Origin: Verrucomicrobiia bacterium
GTDB lineage: Bacteria; Verrucomicrobiota; Verrucomicrobiia; Limisphaerales; JADLHS01
Assembly (NCBI GenBank): GCA_023953615.1
Contig: JAMLJH010000002.1
Coordinates: forward strand, 62,001 to 126,000
DNA: 64,000 nucleotides
Direction: 5' to 3'
Position 1 is the first letter of the stretch. Every line of letters begins with the position of its first letter. Position numbers and translations under genes: made by a program. Shown here piece after piece: positions 7,685-15,687 of this stretch. The notes under the pieces are model-generated. The model ran no database searches. It was not told the origin of the DNA and saw only the letters and a list, made by a program, of their open reading frames with translations.

Positions 7685-9616
7685 ATGAAATCATTCAAAC
7701 ACTTATTGTGCTGCCTGGCGGTTGTGTCAGCCGCTCATTCTGCTTCGGCTCAAGTTCCGGAAAATCTCGTCGTCGAAGGCGTGCCGCCGCATCCGGAGGA
7801 GTTGAAAGCGGCAGCAGGGCGGTATCTGGAATTTCGCGCGGCAGGTTTTACTGGTTGGCATCCGACCAAGCGCGAGATGCTCATCAGCACGCGCTTCGCG
7901 GATACGCCGCAATTGCACGAAGTGCGCCAACCGGGCGGGAGTCGCCAGCAACTCACTTTCTCCGCCGAACCGGTGCGCGGCGGCGTCTGGCAGCCCAAAC
8001 ACGGTCGCTACATTGTCTTTGGGCAGGATCGGGGCGGCGGCGAGTTCTACCAGTATTACCGGTTGGATCCGGACACCGGCAACATCACGTTGCTGACCGA
8101 TGGTCAATCGCGCAACGGCGGTGGACGGTTTTCTCACGACGGCGAATGGTTCGCTTACACTTCAACGCGGCGGACGGGGCGCGATAACGACGTCTGGCTC
8201 ATCAATCCCGCGCGCCCCGAGACCGACCGGTTGCTGAGTGAACTTTCCGGTGGCGGTTGGCAGGTGAGTGATTGGTCGCACGATGGCAACCAACTTCTGT
8301 TGCAGGAATATATTTCGATCAATCACAGCCGGTTGTATCGCCTGGATCTCAATAGTGGAGCGAAGACCTTGATCACGCCCGATGGAGCGACGCCCGTAGC
8401 TTATGGTAACGCGCGTTTCGCCCGGGATGGGAAAGCCATTTATTGCACGACGGATCGGGGCGCGGAATTCGAGCGCTTGGTTCGATTGGATTTGGTCACG
8501 GGGACCATCACGGTTCTGACCACGGACATTCCCTGGAACGTCACCGAGTTCGAGGTGTCGCCGGACGGCAAAACCATTGCGTTCATCACGAACGAAGCGG
8601 GCATCGGTCGGTTGCGGCTGATCAAGGTTCCGTCCGGAAAGCGCTCGCAGCTCGTCCCGTTGCCGCTGGGGGTTCCTTCAGGGGTGAAATGGCATGAGAA
8701 CGGGCGTGAGCTGGCCTTCAGTTTCAACACCGCGCAATCACCGACAGACGCTTATGCCTACGACGTGAAAAAGCGGCGGTTGGAACGGTGGACGCAAAGT
8801 GAAACCGGGGGATTGAACCCGGCCCATTTTCGCGAGCCGGAATTGATTCGCGTCAAGAGTTTTGATGGCCTGGAAATCTCGGGATTTTTATATCGTCCAG
8901 ACGATCAAAAGTTTCCTGGCCGCCGACCGATCATTGTGAACATCCACGGCGGGCCGGAAAGTCAGTCGCGCCCGATTTTTCAAGCGCGCAACAATTTTTA
9001 CCTGAACGAGCTGGGCGTGGCGATCTTGTTTCCGAACGTGCGCGGCTCAAGCGGTTACGGCAAAACTTTCCTGACGCTGGACAACGGGTTCAAACGGGAG
9101 GATTCGGTCAAGGATATCGGCGCGTTCTTGGATTGGATCGCCACAGACGAGTCGTTGGATGCCGGGCGGATCGCGGTGATGGGGGGCAGCTACGGTGGTT
9201 ACATGACGCTGGCGAGCTTGGTGCATTTTAGTGATCGTTTGCGTTGCGGCGTGGACGTCGTGGGCATTTCCAGTTTTATCACGTTTTTGAAGAACACCCA
9301 GGATTACCGGCGTGATTTGCGCCGGGTCGAATATGGCGACGAGCGTGATCCCGCCATGGCCGAATTTTTCCAACGCATTTCGCCGCTGACCAACGTGGAC
9401 AAAATCCGCAAGCCGCTGTTCGTTGTTCAAGGACAGAATGATCCGCGGGTGCCCGTCACCGAGGCCGAGCAGATGGTCCGAGCGCTGCGCGATCAAGGTG
9501 GCGTCACCTGGTATTTGATGGCTAGGGATGAAGGCCACGGTTTCGCCAAAAAGAAGAACGCTGATTTTCAGTTTGTCAGCATGATCCAGTTTCTACAGGA
9601 ATATCTACTGCGATGA
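7685..9616 (+). CDS. Exported S9 family peptidase (DPP IV/acylaminoacyl peptidase-like)
   Basis: A 643-residue exported serine peptidase. A signal peptide is visible at MKSFKHLLCCLAVVSAAHSASAQ. A WD40-like/TolB-type propeller follows (~residues 45-370, with repeated SHDGEWFAYTS and SPDGKTIAFITN segments), then an alpha/beta-hydrolase domain from ~residue 400. The nucleophile lies in GGSYGGYMTLA, the acid in QGQNDPRVPVTEAEQ and the His in DEGHGFAKK. The open frame extends upstream to 7172 through repeat array C, but the signal peptide fixes the start at ATG 7685. It overlaps the next gene by four bases (ATGA), so the two are translationally coupled. The peptidase at 5025 is a different S9 subfamily. 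Confidence 0.9.
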   Translation: MKSFKHLLCCLAVVSAAHSASAQVPENLVVEGVPPHPEELKAAAGRYLEFRAAGFTGWHPTKREMLISTRFADTPQLHEVRQPGGSRQQLTFSAEPVRGGVWQPKHGRYIVFGQDRGGGEFYQYYRLDPDTGNITLLTDGQSRNGGGRFSHDGEWFAYTSTRRTGRDNDVWLINPARPETDRLLSELSGGGWQVSDWSHDGNQLLLQEYISINHSRLYRLDLNSGAKTLITPDGATPVAYGNARFARDGKAIYCTTDRGAEFERLVRLDLVTGTITVLTTDIPWNVTEFEVSPDGKTIAFITNEAGIGRLRLIKVPSGKRSQLVPLPLGVPSGVKWHENGRELAFSFNTAQSPTDAYAYDVKKRRLERWTQSETGGLNPAHFREPELIRVKSFDGLEISGFLYRPDDQKFPGRRPIIVNIHGGPESQSRPIFQARNNFYLNELGVAILFPNVRGSSGYGKTFLTLDNGFKREDSVKDIGAFLDWIATDESLDAGRIAVMGGSYGGYMTLASLVHFSDRLRCGVDVVGISSFITFLKNTQDYRRDLRRVEYGDERDPAMAEFFQRISPLTNVDKIRKPLFVVQGQNDPRVPVTEAEQMVRALRDQGGVTWYLMARDEGHGFAKKKNADFQFVSMIQFLQEYLLR

Positions 9617-10353
9617 ACATCCAGCTTCGGCGCGGCGCGTCCGTTTGGTTGCGGGAAGGCAAATTCCTCGTTGGCGCCTTATTCCTGCTCGGGCTTGGGA
9701 GCTTCAACGCGAAGGCGGAAGCCTGGCGGGAGGCATTGCGGCAAATGCCTTTGATTTCGGGGCCCGTGGTTTTGGATCAATCCAATTGTGCGCCGGTGAT
9801 TTTGAACAGCTTTTGCTCCAACGCGACCGTCAAAGCGCTGATTTTCATGCCGGGAGCGACGGATGAATTGTATTTTTTCAAACGCATTAAAGTCGCCGTG
9901 ACCAATGCCCAGCCCAGTGTGTTGGACGCAATGGCGGCGTTGACCAACCAATCACCGCTCCGGGTCACGTTTCAATCACCGTTTGTGTTGTTGTATTCGG
10001 GTGAGGACGTCTTGCCGTTGGATTACACCATCAAACATGAGCGCACGCAAAAGAAGTTGATGCGCGCCAAGCCTCTGGCGCACGTGGAGTCACTGGATCG
10101 GGATTGGTCGCACTTGTTGCGCCTGATTAAAAATCAGGTTCCTGCGGTGTTGATTCCTTACGAGGGCACGATCGGGTCGTGGCATTTCTATCGGCACACG
10201 TTCGCGGGCTGGAATCTGACACCGTGGGAAGTGCTGGAAGCGGCGGCGCTGGCGGGCAAGACCAAGTTCACCGTGGTCCGCAACGGCGTCGTGTTTGAGG
10301 TGGACCCGCGGATGGGTGAACTGCCGGATTTGAATCGGACCCCCGGGCCGTGA
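9613..10353 (+). CDS. Exported protein of unknown function, coupled to S9 peptidase
   Basis: A 246-residue protein that I do not recognise. The N-terminus (RREGKFLVGALFLLGLGSFNAKAEA region, residues ~14-36) reads as a signal peptide with cleavage after AKAEA. The mature part is mixed alpha/beta with a pair of Cys (SNCAPVILNSFCSN), which could be disulfide-bonded in the periplasm. The phrase WNLTPWEVLEAAALAGKTKFTVVRNGVVFEVD near the C-terminus resembles secretin-like or STN-type small domains, but this is a guess. It starts inside the stop of the preceding peptidase gene and is followed by a strong terminator at 10640. Confidence 0.75.
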   Translation: MNIQLRRGASVWLREGKFLVGALFLLGLGSFNAKAEAWREALRQMPLISGPVVLDQSNCAPVILNSFCSNATVKALIFMPGATDELYFFKRIKVAVTNAQPSVLDAMAALTNQSPLRVTFQSPFVLLYSGEDVLPLDYTIKHERTQKKLMRAKPLAHVESLDRDWSHLLRLIKNQVPAVLIPYEGTIGSWHFYRHTFAGWNLTPWEVLEAAALAGKTKFTVVRNGVVFEVDPRMGELPDLNRTPGP

Positions 10354-10639
10354 CCGGGATTTTCCCGGGGAAAATTCTTTTGGCGCAGAGACAACGAAGA
10401 CAAGTTTTTGTCCGCGAACGGGACAAGCAAACCGTGGTCAAATCGAATTTCCCGCGAGTGCTGGTGCTGGTATATGGATTGCTTTTTGAGCGGCATGAAA
10501 ATGCGAAGCGCAACTCTCTCCGAGCTGGTTTCGCGTTTCTTTCCGGTTACGCCTCAGCGCGTAAACGAAAGCCCCATCATAGTTCCGCTAGTTACGTATC
10601 GGGCGCACGCCTGATATTCTTCTCTACTGGGTTTGGTTT
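10354..10639. other. Intergenic stretch, no supported gene
   Basis: About 290 bases between the exported protein and the terminator hairpin. A long open frame crosses it (10350-10862), but its translation is rich in Arg/Lys/Ser without domain features and runs into the antisense of the GH57 gene. I see nothing else here. Confidence 0.5.
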
Positions 10640-10673
10640 CTGGGGGCTGGCTCGCACCAGCCCCCAGTTTTTT
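10640..10673 (+). terminator. Rho-independent terminator
   Basis: A perfect 11-bp stem CTGGGGGCTGG / CCAGCCCCCAG (10640-10650 with 10657-10667), loop CTCGCA, followed directly by six T (10668-10673). It is oriented to end transcription of the 7685-10353 operon. It lies 10 bases from the end of the convergent GH57 gene. Confidence 0.92.
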
Positions 10674-10683
10674 CGTCCACCGA

Positions 10684-12144
10684 TTAAAAATCGTGGGTCA
10701 GAATGGCTTCCGCGCGACGACAAAGTTCGCGTCCGTAATCCGTCCAGATGCCTTGTCCCCAGTAGCGGTAGCAACTGGTTTGCGAGCAGAGCAGGTAGAA
10801 CAGCGCGTTGCGATAGCGGTGCTCACGGGGAGAAATTTTTGCCTGTAAAACTTTCTCGTTGAACAGCGAGCTGACCTTCTCCATCGGGCCGAGAACATTT
10901 TCATAACCGCGCACCCAGGAAATGTCGTTCGTCCAACTGCCGCCCTCCATGTTGAAATGGTGATCCTCCTGTTTCAATTGCGCGATGACTGCCGCGAGTT
11001 TTTGGACTCCCGCTCCGGGCGAAAAGCGCTCCCAGATTCGTTTTTGGTGAATCGGTTGCAGCGGAGGAAAATCCGTGGCTTTCAGGCCGAGCGCGTAAAG
11101 CTGATCCAGATATTCCGACACGTTCAACAACGGCGTGGCCGAGCCGCTCGCTTCACGCACCACTTCCATGAATTTCGGCGGAAACTCATTCATCATCACG
11201 CCGCCGTTTTCGCCGTCGGCAATTTGCGTCACCAGCGGGGGCACGGATTTTCCGGCCAGTTGCCAGCGCGACAAACCTTTGGCTTCGTAATAGGGCTGCA
11301 TTTGGGCCACGAGTTTCGTGTCGCTGCCCTGGGTTTTGATGATGGCGATGATGCTGGCCTCGTCGCCATTTGCGTTCCGGCAGATCAACCGATGGGGTAA
11401 ATGCTTCTGCTCCGGGCCGCTGCCGGTGGCGGGCTGCTCCACGGTATGTTCCTGCACCAACACCCATTCGTAACCGCAATCCTTCAAAGTTTTGACGAAT
11501 TCATACGCAACATCCGGATGATTCGGCAGCGCCATTTCGGCGGGTGAAAAACCGCGAATGCGTTGGAGGGCCTCCAAGCCAAAGATGGCCGCGAAGTGAT
11601 GTTGAAACGCTTTCACATGCAGACGAAAATCCTGGACCGGTGTGGAAGGCGCCACCGCGTGTCCCCAGGCCATTCCCAACCATTCCACCGCCGACTGATA
11701 GGCAGGTTCACAAGTGATGCGCTTGAGCTGGTCAAACACGTCGTGCAGCCCCATCTGCCGCAGGCCATGAAACAGAGTGCCGGAGTATTCGAGCATGACC
11801 CGGGGTTGTTTACCTTCGGCCACGAGCTGCGGAATGAACTCGCCCATGCGCTTGTAACACCAATGGAACACCGTGGCGTTGTGGTTATCCCCGATGTTGG
11901 GGTGGTCCATCATGTATTTCAGGTTGCTGATGACTTCCGCGGTTTGCAGATTGGCGCCGCCGGCGGGAATGAGCGGTTGGTGCATATGCAGCGCAATGGC
12001 GCACGCGCTGTTGAGGTTGCTGAAATCAATGCCCCCGCGCGGCGCGGCGTGGTGGCGGTCGCGCAGTTTTTTTTCGACAATGGCTTCGTTGCCACAAAGG
12101 TTGGGAAGGCTCTCAATGTATTCCGGGAAAGCGTTAGCACTCAT
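10684..12144 (-). CDS. Glycoside hydrolase family 57 protein
   Basis: A 486-residue cytosolic GH57-type enzyme. GH57 members act on alpha-glucans (amylases, amylopullulanases, 4-alpha-glucanotransferases, branching enzymes). The family start motif ALHMHQPL is at residues 51-58. Further family-like segments are MLEYSGTLFHGL, GFSPAEMALP and the DGENGGVMMNEFP stretch. C-terminal residues WVRGYENVLGPMEKVSSLF and YRYWGQGIWTDYG fit the helical extension of the family. There is no signal peptide. The frame extends to 12216, but ATG 12144 (MSANAFPEY) is the best start. The convergent neighbour ends at a terminator. A glucan role agrees with malQ at 48774, though the exact specificity cannot be read. 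Confidence 0.85.
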   Translation of the reverse strand: MSANAFPEYIESLPNLCGNEAIVEKKLRDRHHAAPRGGIDFSNLNSACAIALHMHQPLIPAGGANLQTAEVISNLKYMMDHPNIGDNHNATVFHWCYKRMGEFIPQLVAEGKQPRVMLEYSGTLFHGLRQMGLHDVFDQLKRITCEPAYQSAVEWLGMAWGHAVAPSTPVQDFRLHVKAFQHHFAAIFGLEALQRIRGFSPAEMALPNHPDVAYEFVKTLKDCGYEWVLVQEHTVEQPATGSGPEQKHLPHRLICRNANGDEASIIAIIKTQGSDTKLVAQMQPYYEAKGLSRWQLAGKSVPPLVTQIADGENGGVMMNEFPPKFMEVVREASGSATPLLNVSEYLDQLYALGLKATDFPPLQPIHQKRIWERFSPGAGVQKLAAVIAQLKQEDHHFNMEGGSWTNDISWVRGYENVLGPMEKVSSLFNEKVLQAKISPREHRYRNALFYLLCSQTSCYRYWGQGIWTDYGRELCRRAEAILTHDF

Positions 12145-12387
12145 AAATCGCGACGTGATGCTCCGGCAGACGGAGCGCGGAGTCAATGAACCACTGACAT
12201 GCGGAGGCGGAGACACCAGGAAAATTGAGCACCTGGTGGATTAGAGCACAAGGTGCGTGCATGTTCCTCGATAAACATGCGTGAAGATAAGAGGTTTACG
12301 CATTGGATAGTAACAGGATGCGCCTCAGTGTACAGGGCCGATTATTTACCACTTACCTTCGGCGGCGCGGCGTGATAGGATGCCACC

Positions 12388-12582
12388 ATGAAAACGGAAG
12401 TCGTCGCCATTCCCACCAGCGTTCTTTCATCCGTTGAAACATTGGATGAATTGCAGGACTGGCTCACCGCGCAAAATCCCAAGCTGATCGCCGAGTTGCG
12501 CGAAGCGCGCCAGCAAGACCTTGACGGCGGGTTCAAACCTTGGAAACCCCGCCATCTGCCATGTCCTACCGAGTCGAAATAG
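12388..12582 (+). CDS. Small protein, putative antitoxin partner
   Basis: A 64-residue acidic/helical protein (MKTEVVAIPTSVLSSVETLD, then DELQDWLTAQNPKLIAELREARQQDLDGG). It overlaps the start of a RelE/ParE-like toxin frame by 22 bases. Size, position upstream and a helical middle fit a type II antitoxin, but I see no clear ribbon-helix-helix or Phd/YefM signature. The C-terminal FKPWKPRHLPCPTESK is read from the overlap and may not be structured. ATG 12388 follows GGATGCCACC, without a good ribosome binding site. Confidence 0.5.
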   Translation: MKTEVVAIPTSVLSSVETLDELQDWLTAQNPKLIAELREARQQDLDGGFKPWKPRHLPCPTESK

Positions 12583-12761
12583 GCGGGCGGGCCGACGCGC
12601 AACTGGCCGGACTGGATACCGCCATCGGCGCCAGCGTGGAGCGCAAGATTCAATGGCTCGCTGAAAATGCCGCTGACATGGTGCATCGGCGGCTTGTGGG
12701 AATGCCGGAGGACCTGGCGGGACTCTGCAAACTCCGCGTGTGCTCCCGGCGGCGGTGCTGA
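12561..12761 (+). pseudogene. RelE/ParE-like toxin, apparently truncated by a frameshift
   Basis: The first ~60 residues look like a RelE/ParE toxin: MSYRVEIGGRADAQLAGLD, then a helix ending VERKIQWLAENAADMVHR, then RLVGMPEDLAGLCKLRV. In the family, a strand such as GDYRVLYR should follow KLRV and carry catalytic residues. Here the frame reads CSRRRC and stops. In the +1 frame just downstream (about 12754-12790) the translation gives GADHHHWLYRRAKV, which resembles the missing strand. The gene is therefore probably broken and the toxin inactive. Sequencing error is an alternative. Confidence 0.55.
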
Positions 12762-12861
12762 TCACCATCACTGGCTATACCGGCGAGCCAAAGTCATGCC
12801 TTTGCCTACTGCAGCCTCCGGTGAGCGCGGTTATCGGCAACAGCGTGGCGAGCATTGGATT
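12762..12861. other. Remnant downstream of toxin gene
   Basis: One hundred bases carrying the out-of-frame continuation of the toxin (HHHWLYRRAKV) and then no recognisable coding. It ends at the stop codon of a short minus-strand gene. Confidence 0.4.
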
Positions 12862-13038
12862 TTAGTCACGCCATTCGTCAGCCATTCCACTTTGGTAATT
12901 GTGGGCCGGATCAAAGTCAGCATGTCGCTTGTCCACGTTACCCCCTTCACCAAAATAACGTGTCACCGGCACCCACCCTTCACCCAGTGCCGGCGTGGGC
13001 GCTTCCGGCGGGAGCGTTTTGGTATGGAACGCTGCCAT
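12862..13038 (-). CDS. Short unrecognised protein (58 aa)
   Basis: Minus-strand frame from ATG 13038 to TAA 12862. The start has a good ribosome binding site, AAAGGAA, five to six bases upstream of the ATG (CTAGAAAGGAATTGATG). The product begins MAAFHTKTLPPEAPTPALG, continues EGWVPVTRYFGEGG and ends HNYQSGMADEWRD. Composition (balanced charges, Trp, Tyr, low Arg) is that of a real protein rather than a shadow frame. I do not recognise it. It lies head to head with the 13134 gene, 95 bases apart, so the two may share a divergent promoter region. It could also be a fragment of an older gene. Confidence 0.45.
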   Translation of the reverse strand: MAAFHTKTLPPEAPTPALGEGWVPVTRYFGEGGNVDKRHADFDPAHNYQSGMADEWRD

Positions 13039-13133
13039 CAATTCCTTTCTAGCGTTGCAATCGTTGGCGTATCTCGCCAGACTGGCGCGGTTAAAAAATT
13101 ATCGAGCCATTAAGTGAAAGGCTGACGTTGTTT

Positions 13134-14873
13134 ATGAATATCAATCCGGAAACGGACCTTGACCTGGAAAAGTTGTTTCTGCCGGCATGGGCGCAACAAG
13201 ACGCCAATACCGCCAATCGCTACGCGAAGTACACCGGCGAAGAGGGCGCGGCCCGATCGGAACGCGGCGAACACCGCGGTTCGCGGTCACGCCGTACTGA
13301 CGGCGGTTTCGATCGCAACAAACGTCGCCCGGACGGCTTCCGAAAGCCCCGCCATGATGATCAATCATCGCCTCGTTCGCGACCGGGTGAGGCTGGTGCG
13401 CGCGGCCAGGGAGCGCGGCGGGATTTCCCGCGCGGTGAGCGGCGCGAGGCGCGTTACGCTCCGCGTCGGCCGGAACTGCCGCCGTTACCGGAGATCACGG
13501 CCGCGATTGTTCCCGATGAGCGCGGCGTTGAGTCCATGGCGCGTCAGGTCAAGATGACGGGGCGGGCCTTTCCCTTGTTTGACATTGCTTTCCTCATCAT
13601 CCAAAAGCCCGAGCGTTACAGCGTGAAATTCACGGTGCGGAAGGATCCGCAGGGGAAGGTTATTCAGCCGTTGTTTCGTTGTGGATTGGATGAGACGGTC
13701 TGGTTGACTGAAGCCGAAGCGGTGGCGCATGTGTTGCAGAAGCAATTCGCGACCTTTTATCAGGTGGACAAAGTGGCGGCGGAAGCGCCGAAGGGCGTTT
13801 ATACATTTGTGGCGCAGTGCGGTTTAAGCGGCGTGATTTTAGGCCCGCCCAATTATCATGATTATCAGACCAAGTTGCGCAAATTACATGCGGAGCGTTT
13901 TGCGCGCATGCCGTTTGAAGCCTTCAAATCGCGCGTGAAAATTGTGCGCGATGAGGCCGTGGTGAAGCAGTGGGTGGAGGAGCAAAGCTGGAAAACGGAA
14001 TACACCTGCCTCAATGTGCCGGAGCCGTTGAAACTGATGACGCGGGAAGCCGTCGAGGAACACTTTGTGGCGACGCACAAGGAGGCCATCATTAAACCCA
14101 CGGAATCGCATCTGGTCGGCGGCGTGGCGGCGCGCTCCTTGCACGGTGGGTTGGGGCGTCTGGTCGGTAATCTGTTGGCGGAACAGCGTCGGTTTCCGAT
14201 GCAGATCGCCACCGCTTTGAGCCAGGCGTTTGCGCAGCAGGGGTTGCAATTTTTCAAGGTGAATAAAACCGTGACTCATGTCGCGGTGGCGCGGCCGCAT
14301 TATTTGGACTTGGAAAACACTCCGGTATCCGTCGGAGTAAAGCGCATTGTTGAGTTCATCAATGCGAATCCCAAAACCACTCGCCGAACTTTGGTTGAAG
14401 CTTTGGCCCCGACGCCGGCCGCGCCCACGGTGATTCCAGTCGCGCCGAGTGGGGAAGCAACAGCCACCACGCCGCCGGTTGGCGAGCCAGCCAAACCCGA
14501 ACCGACCCCTGAGCAGACCGCGTTGATTTCTGATCTACACTGGCTCATTCACCAAGGTCATGTATTGGAGTTTGCCGATGGCCGGTTGGAAACGGCCAAA
14601 AAACCGGTGCCAAAGCCGCCCAAGCCAGCGGCTGTGTCGCCCCCGGCGCCGGCGGAAGCAGCGCCGTCGGTCGAGGCGGCAACCGCGCCGGCCGCAGCAC
14701 CTGCCGTCGTTAGCGCGCCGAGCGAAAGCGGTGCGGTGGCGCGTGCGGACCTCGCTGATGGAACGAGCCAAACCAATCCGCCCGCAGTGAATTTGCCGGC
14801 AGCGAATTTAACATCGCCGACTTCCGAGACTTCGGCGCCGCCCGTTGATTTGCCTCCGCCCGGGTTGGGCTGA
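13134..14873 (+). CDS. Large protein with disordered Arg-rich N-terminus and Pro/Ala-rich C-terminus
   Basis: A ~579-residue protein I do not recognise. Residues ~35-125 are low-complexity and strongly basic (repeats of RS, RG, RR with DGGFDRNKRRPDG), as in RNA- or DNA-binding tails. Residues ~130-425 form a folded core (RAFPLFDIAFLIIQKPERYS, TFVAQCGLSGVILGPPNYHDY, VNKTVTHVAVARPHYLDLEN). Residues ~430-579 are Pro/Ala/Glu-rich linker around one short structured piece (LISDLHWLIHQGHVLEFADG), which looks like a winged-helix-sized unit. A TTG at 13128 has GAAAGG six bases upstream and could be the true start; ATG 13134 is given here. It is followed by a hairpin terminator at 14900. Confidence 0.8.
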   Translation: MNINPETDLDLEKLFLPAWAQQDANTANRYAKYTGEEGAARSERGEHRGSRSRRTDGGFDRNKRRPDGFRKPRHDDQSSPRSRPGEAGARGQGARRDFPRGERREARYAPRRPELPPLPEITAAIVPDERGVESMARQVKMTGRAFPLFDIAFLIIQKPERYSVKFTVRKDPQGKVIQPLFRCGLDETVWLTEAEAVAHVLQKQFATFYQVDKVAAEAPKGVYTFVAQCGLSGVILGPPNYHDYQTKLRKLHAERFARMPFEAFKSRVKIVRDEAVVKQWVEEQSWKTEYTCLNVPEPLKLMTREAVEEHFVATHKEAIIKPTESHLVGGVAARSLHGGLGRLVGNLLAEQRRFPMQIATALSQAFAQQGLQFFKVNKTVTHVAVARPHYLDLENTPVSVGVKRIVEFINANPKTTRRTLVEALAPTPAAPTVIPVAPSGEATATTPPVGEPAKPEPTPEQTALISDLHWLIHQGHVLEFADGRLETAKKPVPKPPKPAAVSPPAPAEAAPSVEAATAPAAAPAVVSAPSESGAVARADLADGTSQTNPPAVNLPAANLTSPTSETSAPPVDLPPPGLG

Positions 14874-14899
14874 TTTCGCGAACCCTTGTCAAATAAGCA

Positions 14900-14937
14900 A
14901 CCGCGCCTGAGCAGTCCCGCAGCAGGCGCGGTTTTTC
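14900..14937. terminator. Bidirectional rho-independent terminator between convergent genes
   Basis: A 10-bp perfect stem ACCGCGCCTG / CAGGCGCGGT (14900-14909 with 14923-14932) and a 13-base loop, followed by TTTTCG on the plus strand. On the minus strand the stem is followed by TGCTTATTT, a weaker T-rich tail. It separates the 13134 gene from the minus-strand operon ending at 14960. Confidence 0.88.
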
Positions 14938-14959
14938 GTTTCAATGATTCGCGGAAAAA

Positions 14960-15370
14960 TCACGCCTTGGCCAGGCGCTCAAAAATTCCGGCAAAAGTGG
15001 ATTTGGGTTCTGCCACCGTTTGCCGGACTTTGAGCTGGCCGAGAATTGCGTGCCAGCCGATGTAAATTTTATGCCACTGGTTTTCGAGGCTGCGCAGCGC
15101 CCCTTCACTCATTTCGCTGAGGTAGCGCAGGGAAGGGGAGTTGCCAATCAAGCCGTGGATTTCCTCCTTCGTCGGCGAGGCGACTTCCATTCCCGAGAGG
15201 ATGAGTTCGAGTTCCTGCACGAGGACGCTCTTGATTTCCAGGAAGTGGGTTTCATCGTCGGCGTTGAATTTTTTGGAGCGCGCCAGATTGATGAAACTGT
15301 TGAATTGCTTCCAACATTCGAGATAGTTCTCGGTTTGCTGGATTAACGGATTAACTTTGGTGTTACTCAT
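14960..15370 (-). CDS. All-helical protein of unknown function in the Mgl-type operon
   Basis: A 136-residue cytosolic protein without a recognised domain. It is predicted almost wholly helical (QQTENYLECWKQFNSFINLA, DETHFLEIKSVLVQELELI, ENQWHKIYIGWHAILGQL). It is the last gene of a minus-strand operon. Its ATG overlaps the stop of the roadblock-like gene by four bases, implying coupled translation and a shared job with the response regulator and roadblock protein upstream. A scaffold or adaptor for the polarity module is a guess only. Confidence 0.8.
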   Translation of the reverse strand: MSNTKVNPLIQQTENYLECWKQFNSFINLARSKKFNADDETHFLEIKSVLVQELELILSGMEVASPTKEEIHGLIGNSPSLRYLSEMSEGALRSLENQWHKIYIGWHAILGQLKVRQTVAEPKSTFAGIFERLAKA

Positions 15371-15687
15371 AATAGGGACTGCCTGCGTTTATAGGACGTT
15401 TGACTTTGCGGAGTAGTAAGAAAAATGATGGCCCCGCCGCGCATTTCGCGCGCGGTAATTTTCAAGCCGGGAAAATGAATAACCAGTTCGCTCAGCGGCA
15501 GCCGGGCCTCTTGGGCTTCGGTGAAGGCCCGCACCACCGCATCGCCAATTGAGGTCAACAAACCGTTGGGAAACGCCGAGGGAATGGTGGTGGCCAAAAT
15601 CCGGCCCGTGCGATCAATGCTAAAGCTGCCCGTGTAGAGCTGCAAAAGTGGTTTGCTGGATCGGAACCAACTGGTTATGAAGCCCAT
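15367..15687 (-). CDS. Small roadblock/LC7-like protein
   Basis: A 106-residue protein starting MGFITSWFRSSKPLLQLYTG. The middle (GSFSIDRTGRILATTIPSAF, then SIGDAVVRAFTEAQEARLPL and FPGLKITAREMRGGAIIFLT) has the alternating strand-helix-strand order and the 'D-x-x-G-x-x-L/I-A-T' start of roadblock/LC7 folds. These regulate small GTPases of the MglA type. Its start lies inside the 3' end of the response regulator gene (13-base overlap) and its stop overlaps the next gene. The assignment is by pattern, not alignment, so it is moderate. Confidence 0.6.
   Translation of the reverse strand: MGFITSWFRSSKPLLQLYTGSFSIDRTGRILATTIPSAFPNGLLTSIGDAVVRAFTEAQEARLPLSELVIHFPGLKITAREMRGGAIIFLTTPQSQTSYKRRQSLL

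Noticed and set aside
10350..10862. 170-codon plus-strand frame
   Set aside because: It crosses a clear terminator and runs into the antisense of GH57; composition is not protein-like.
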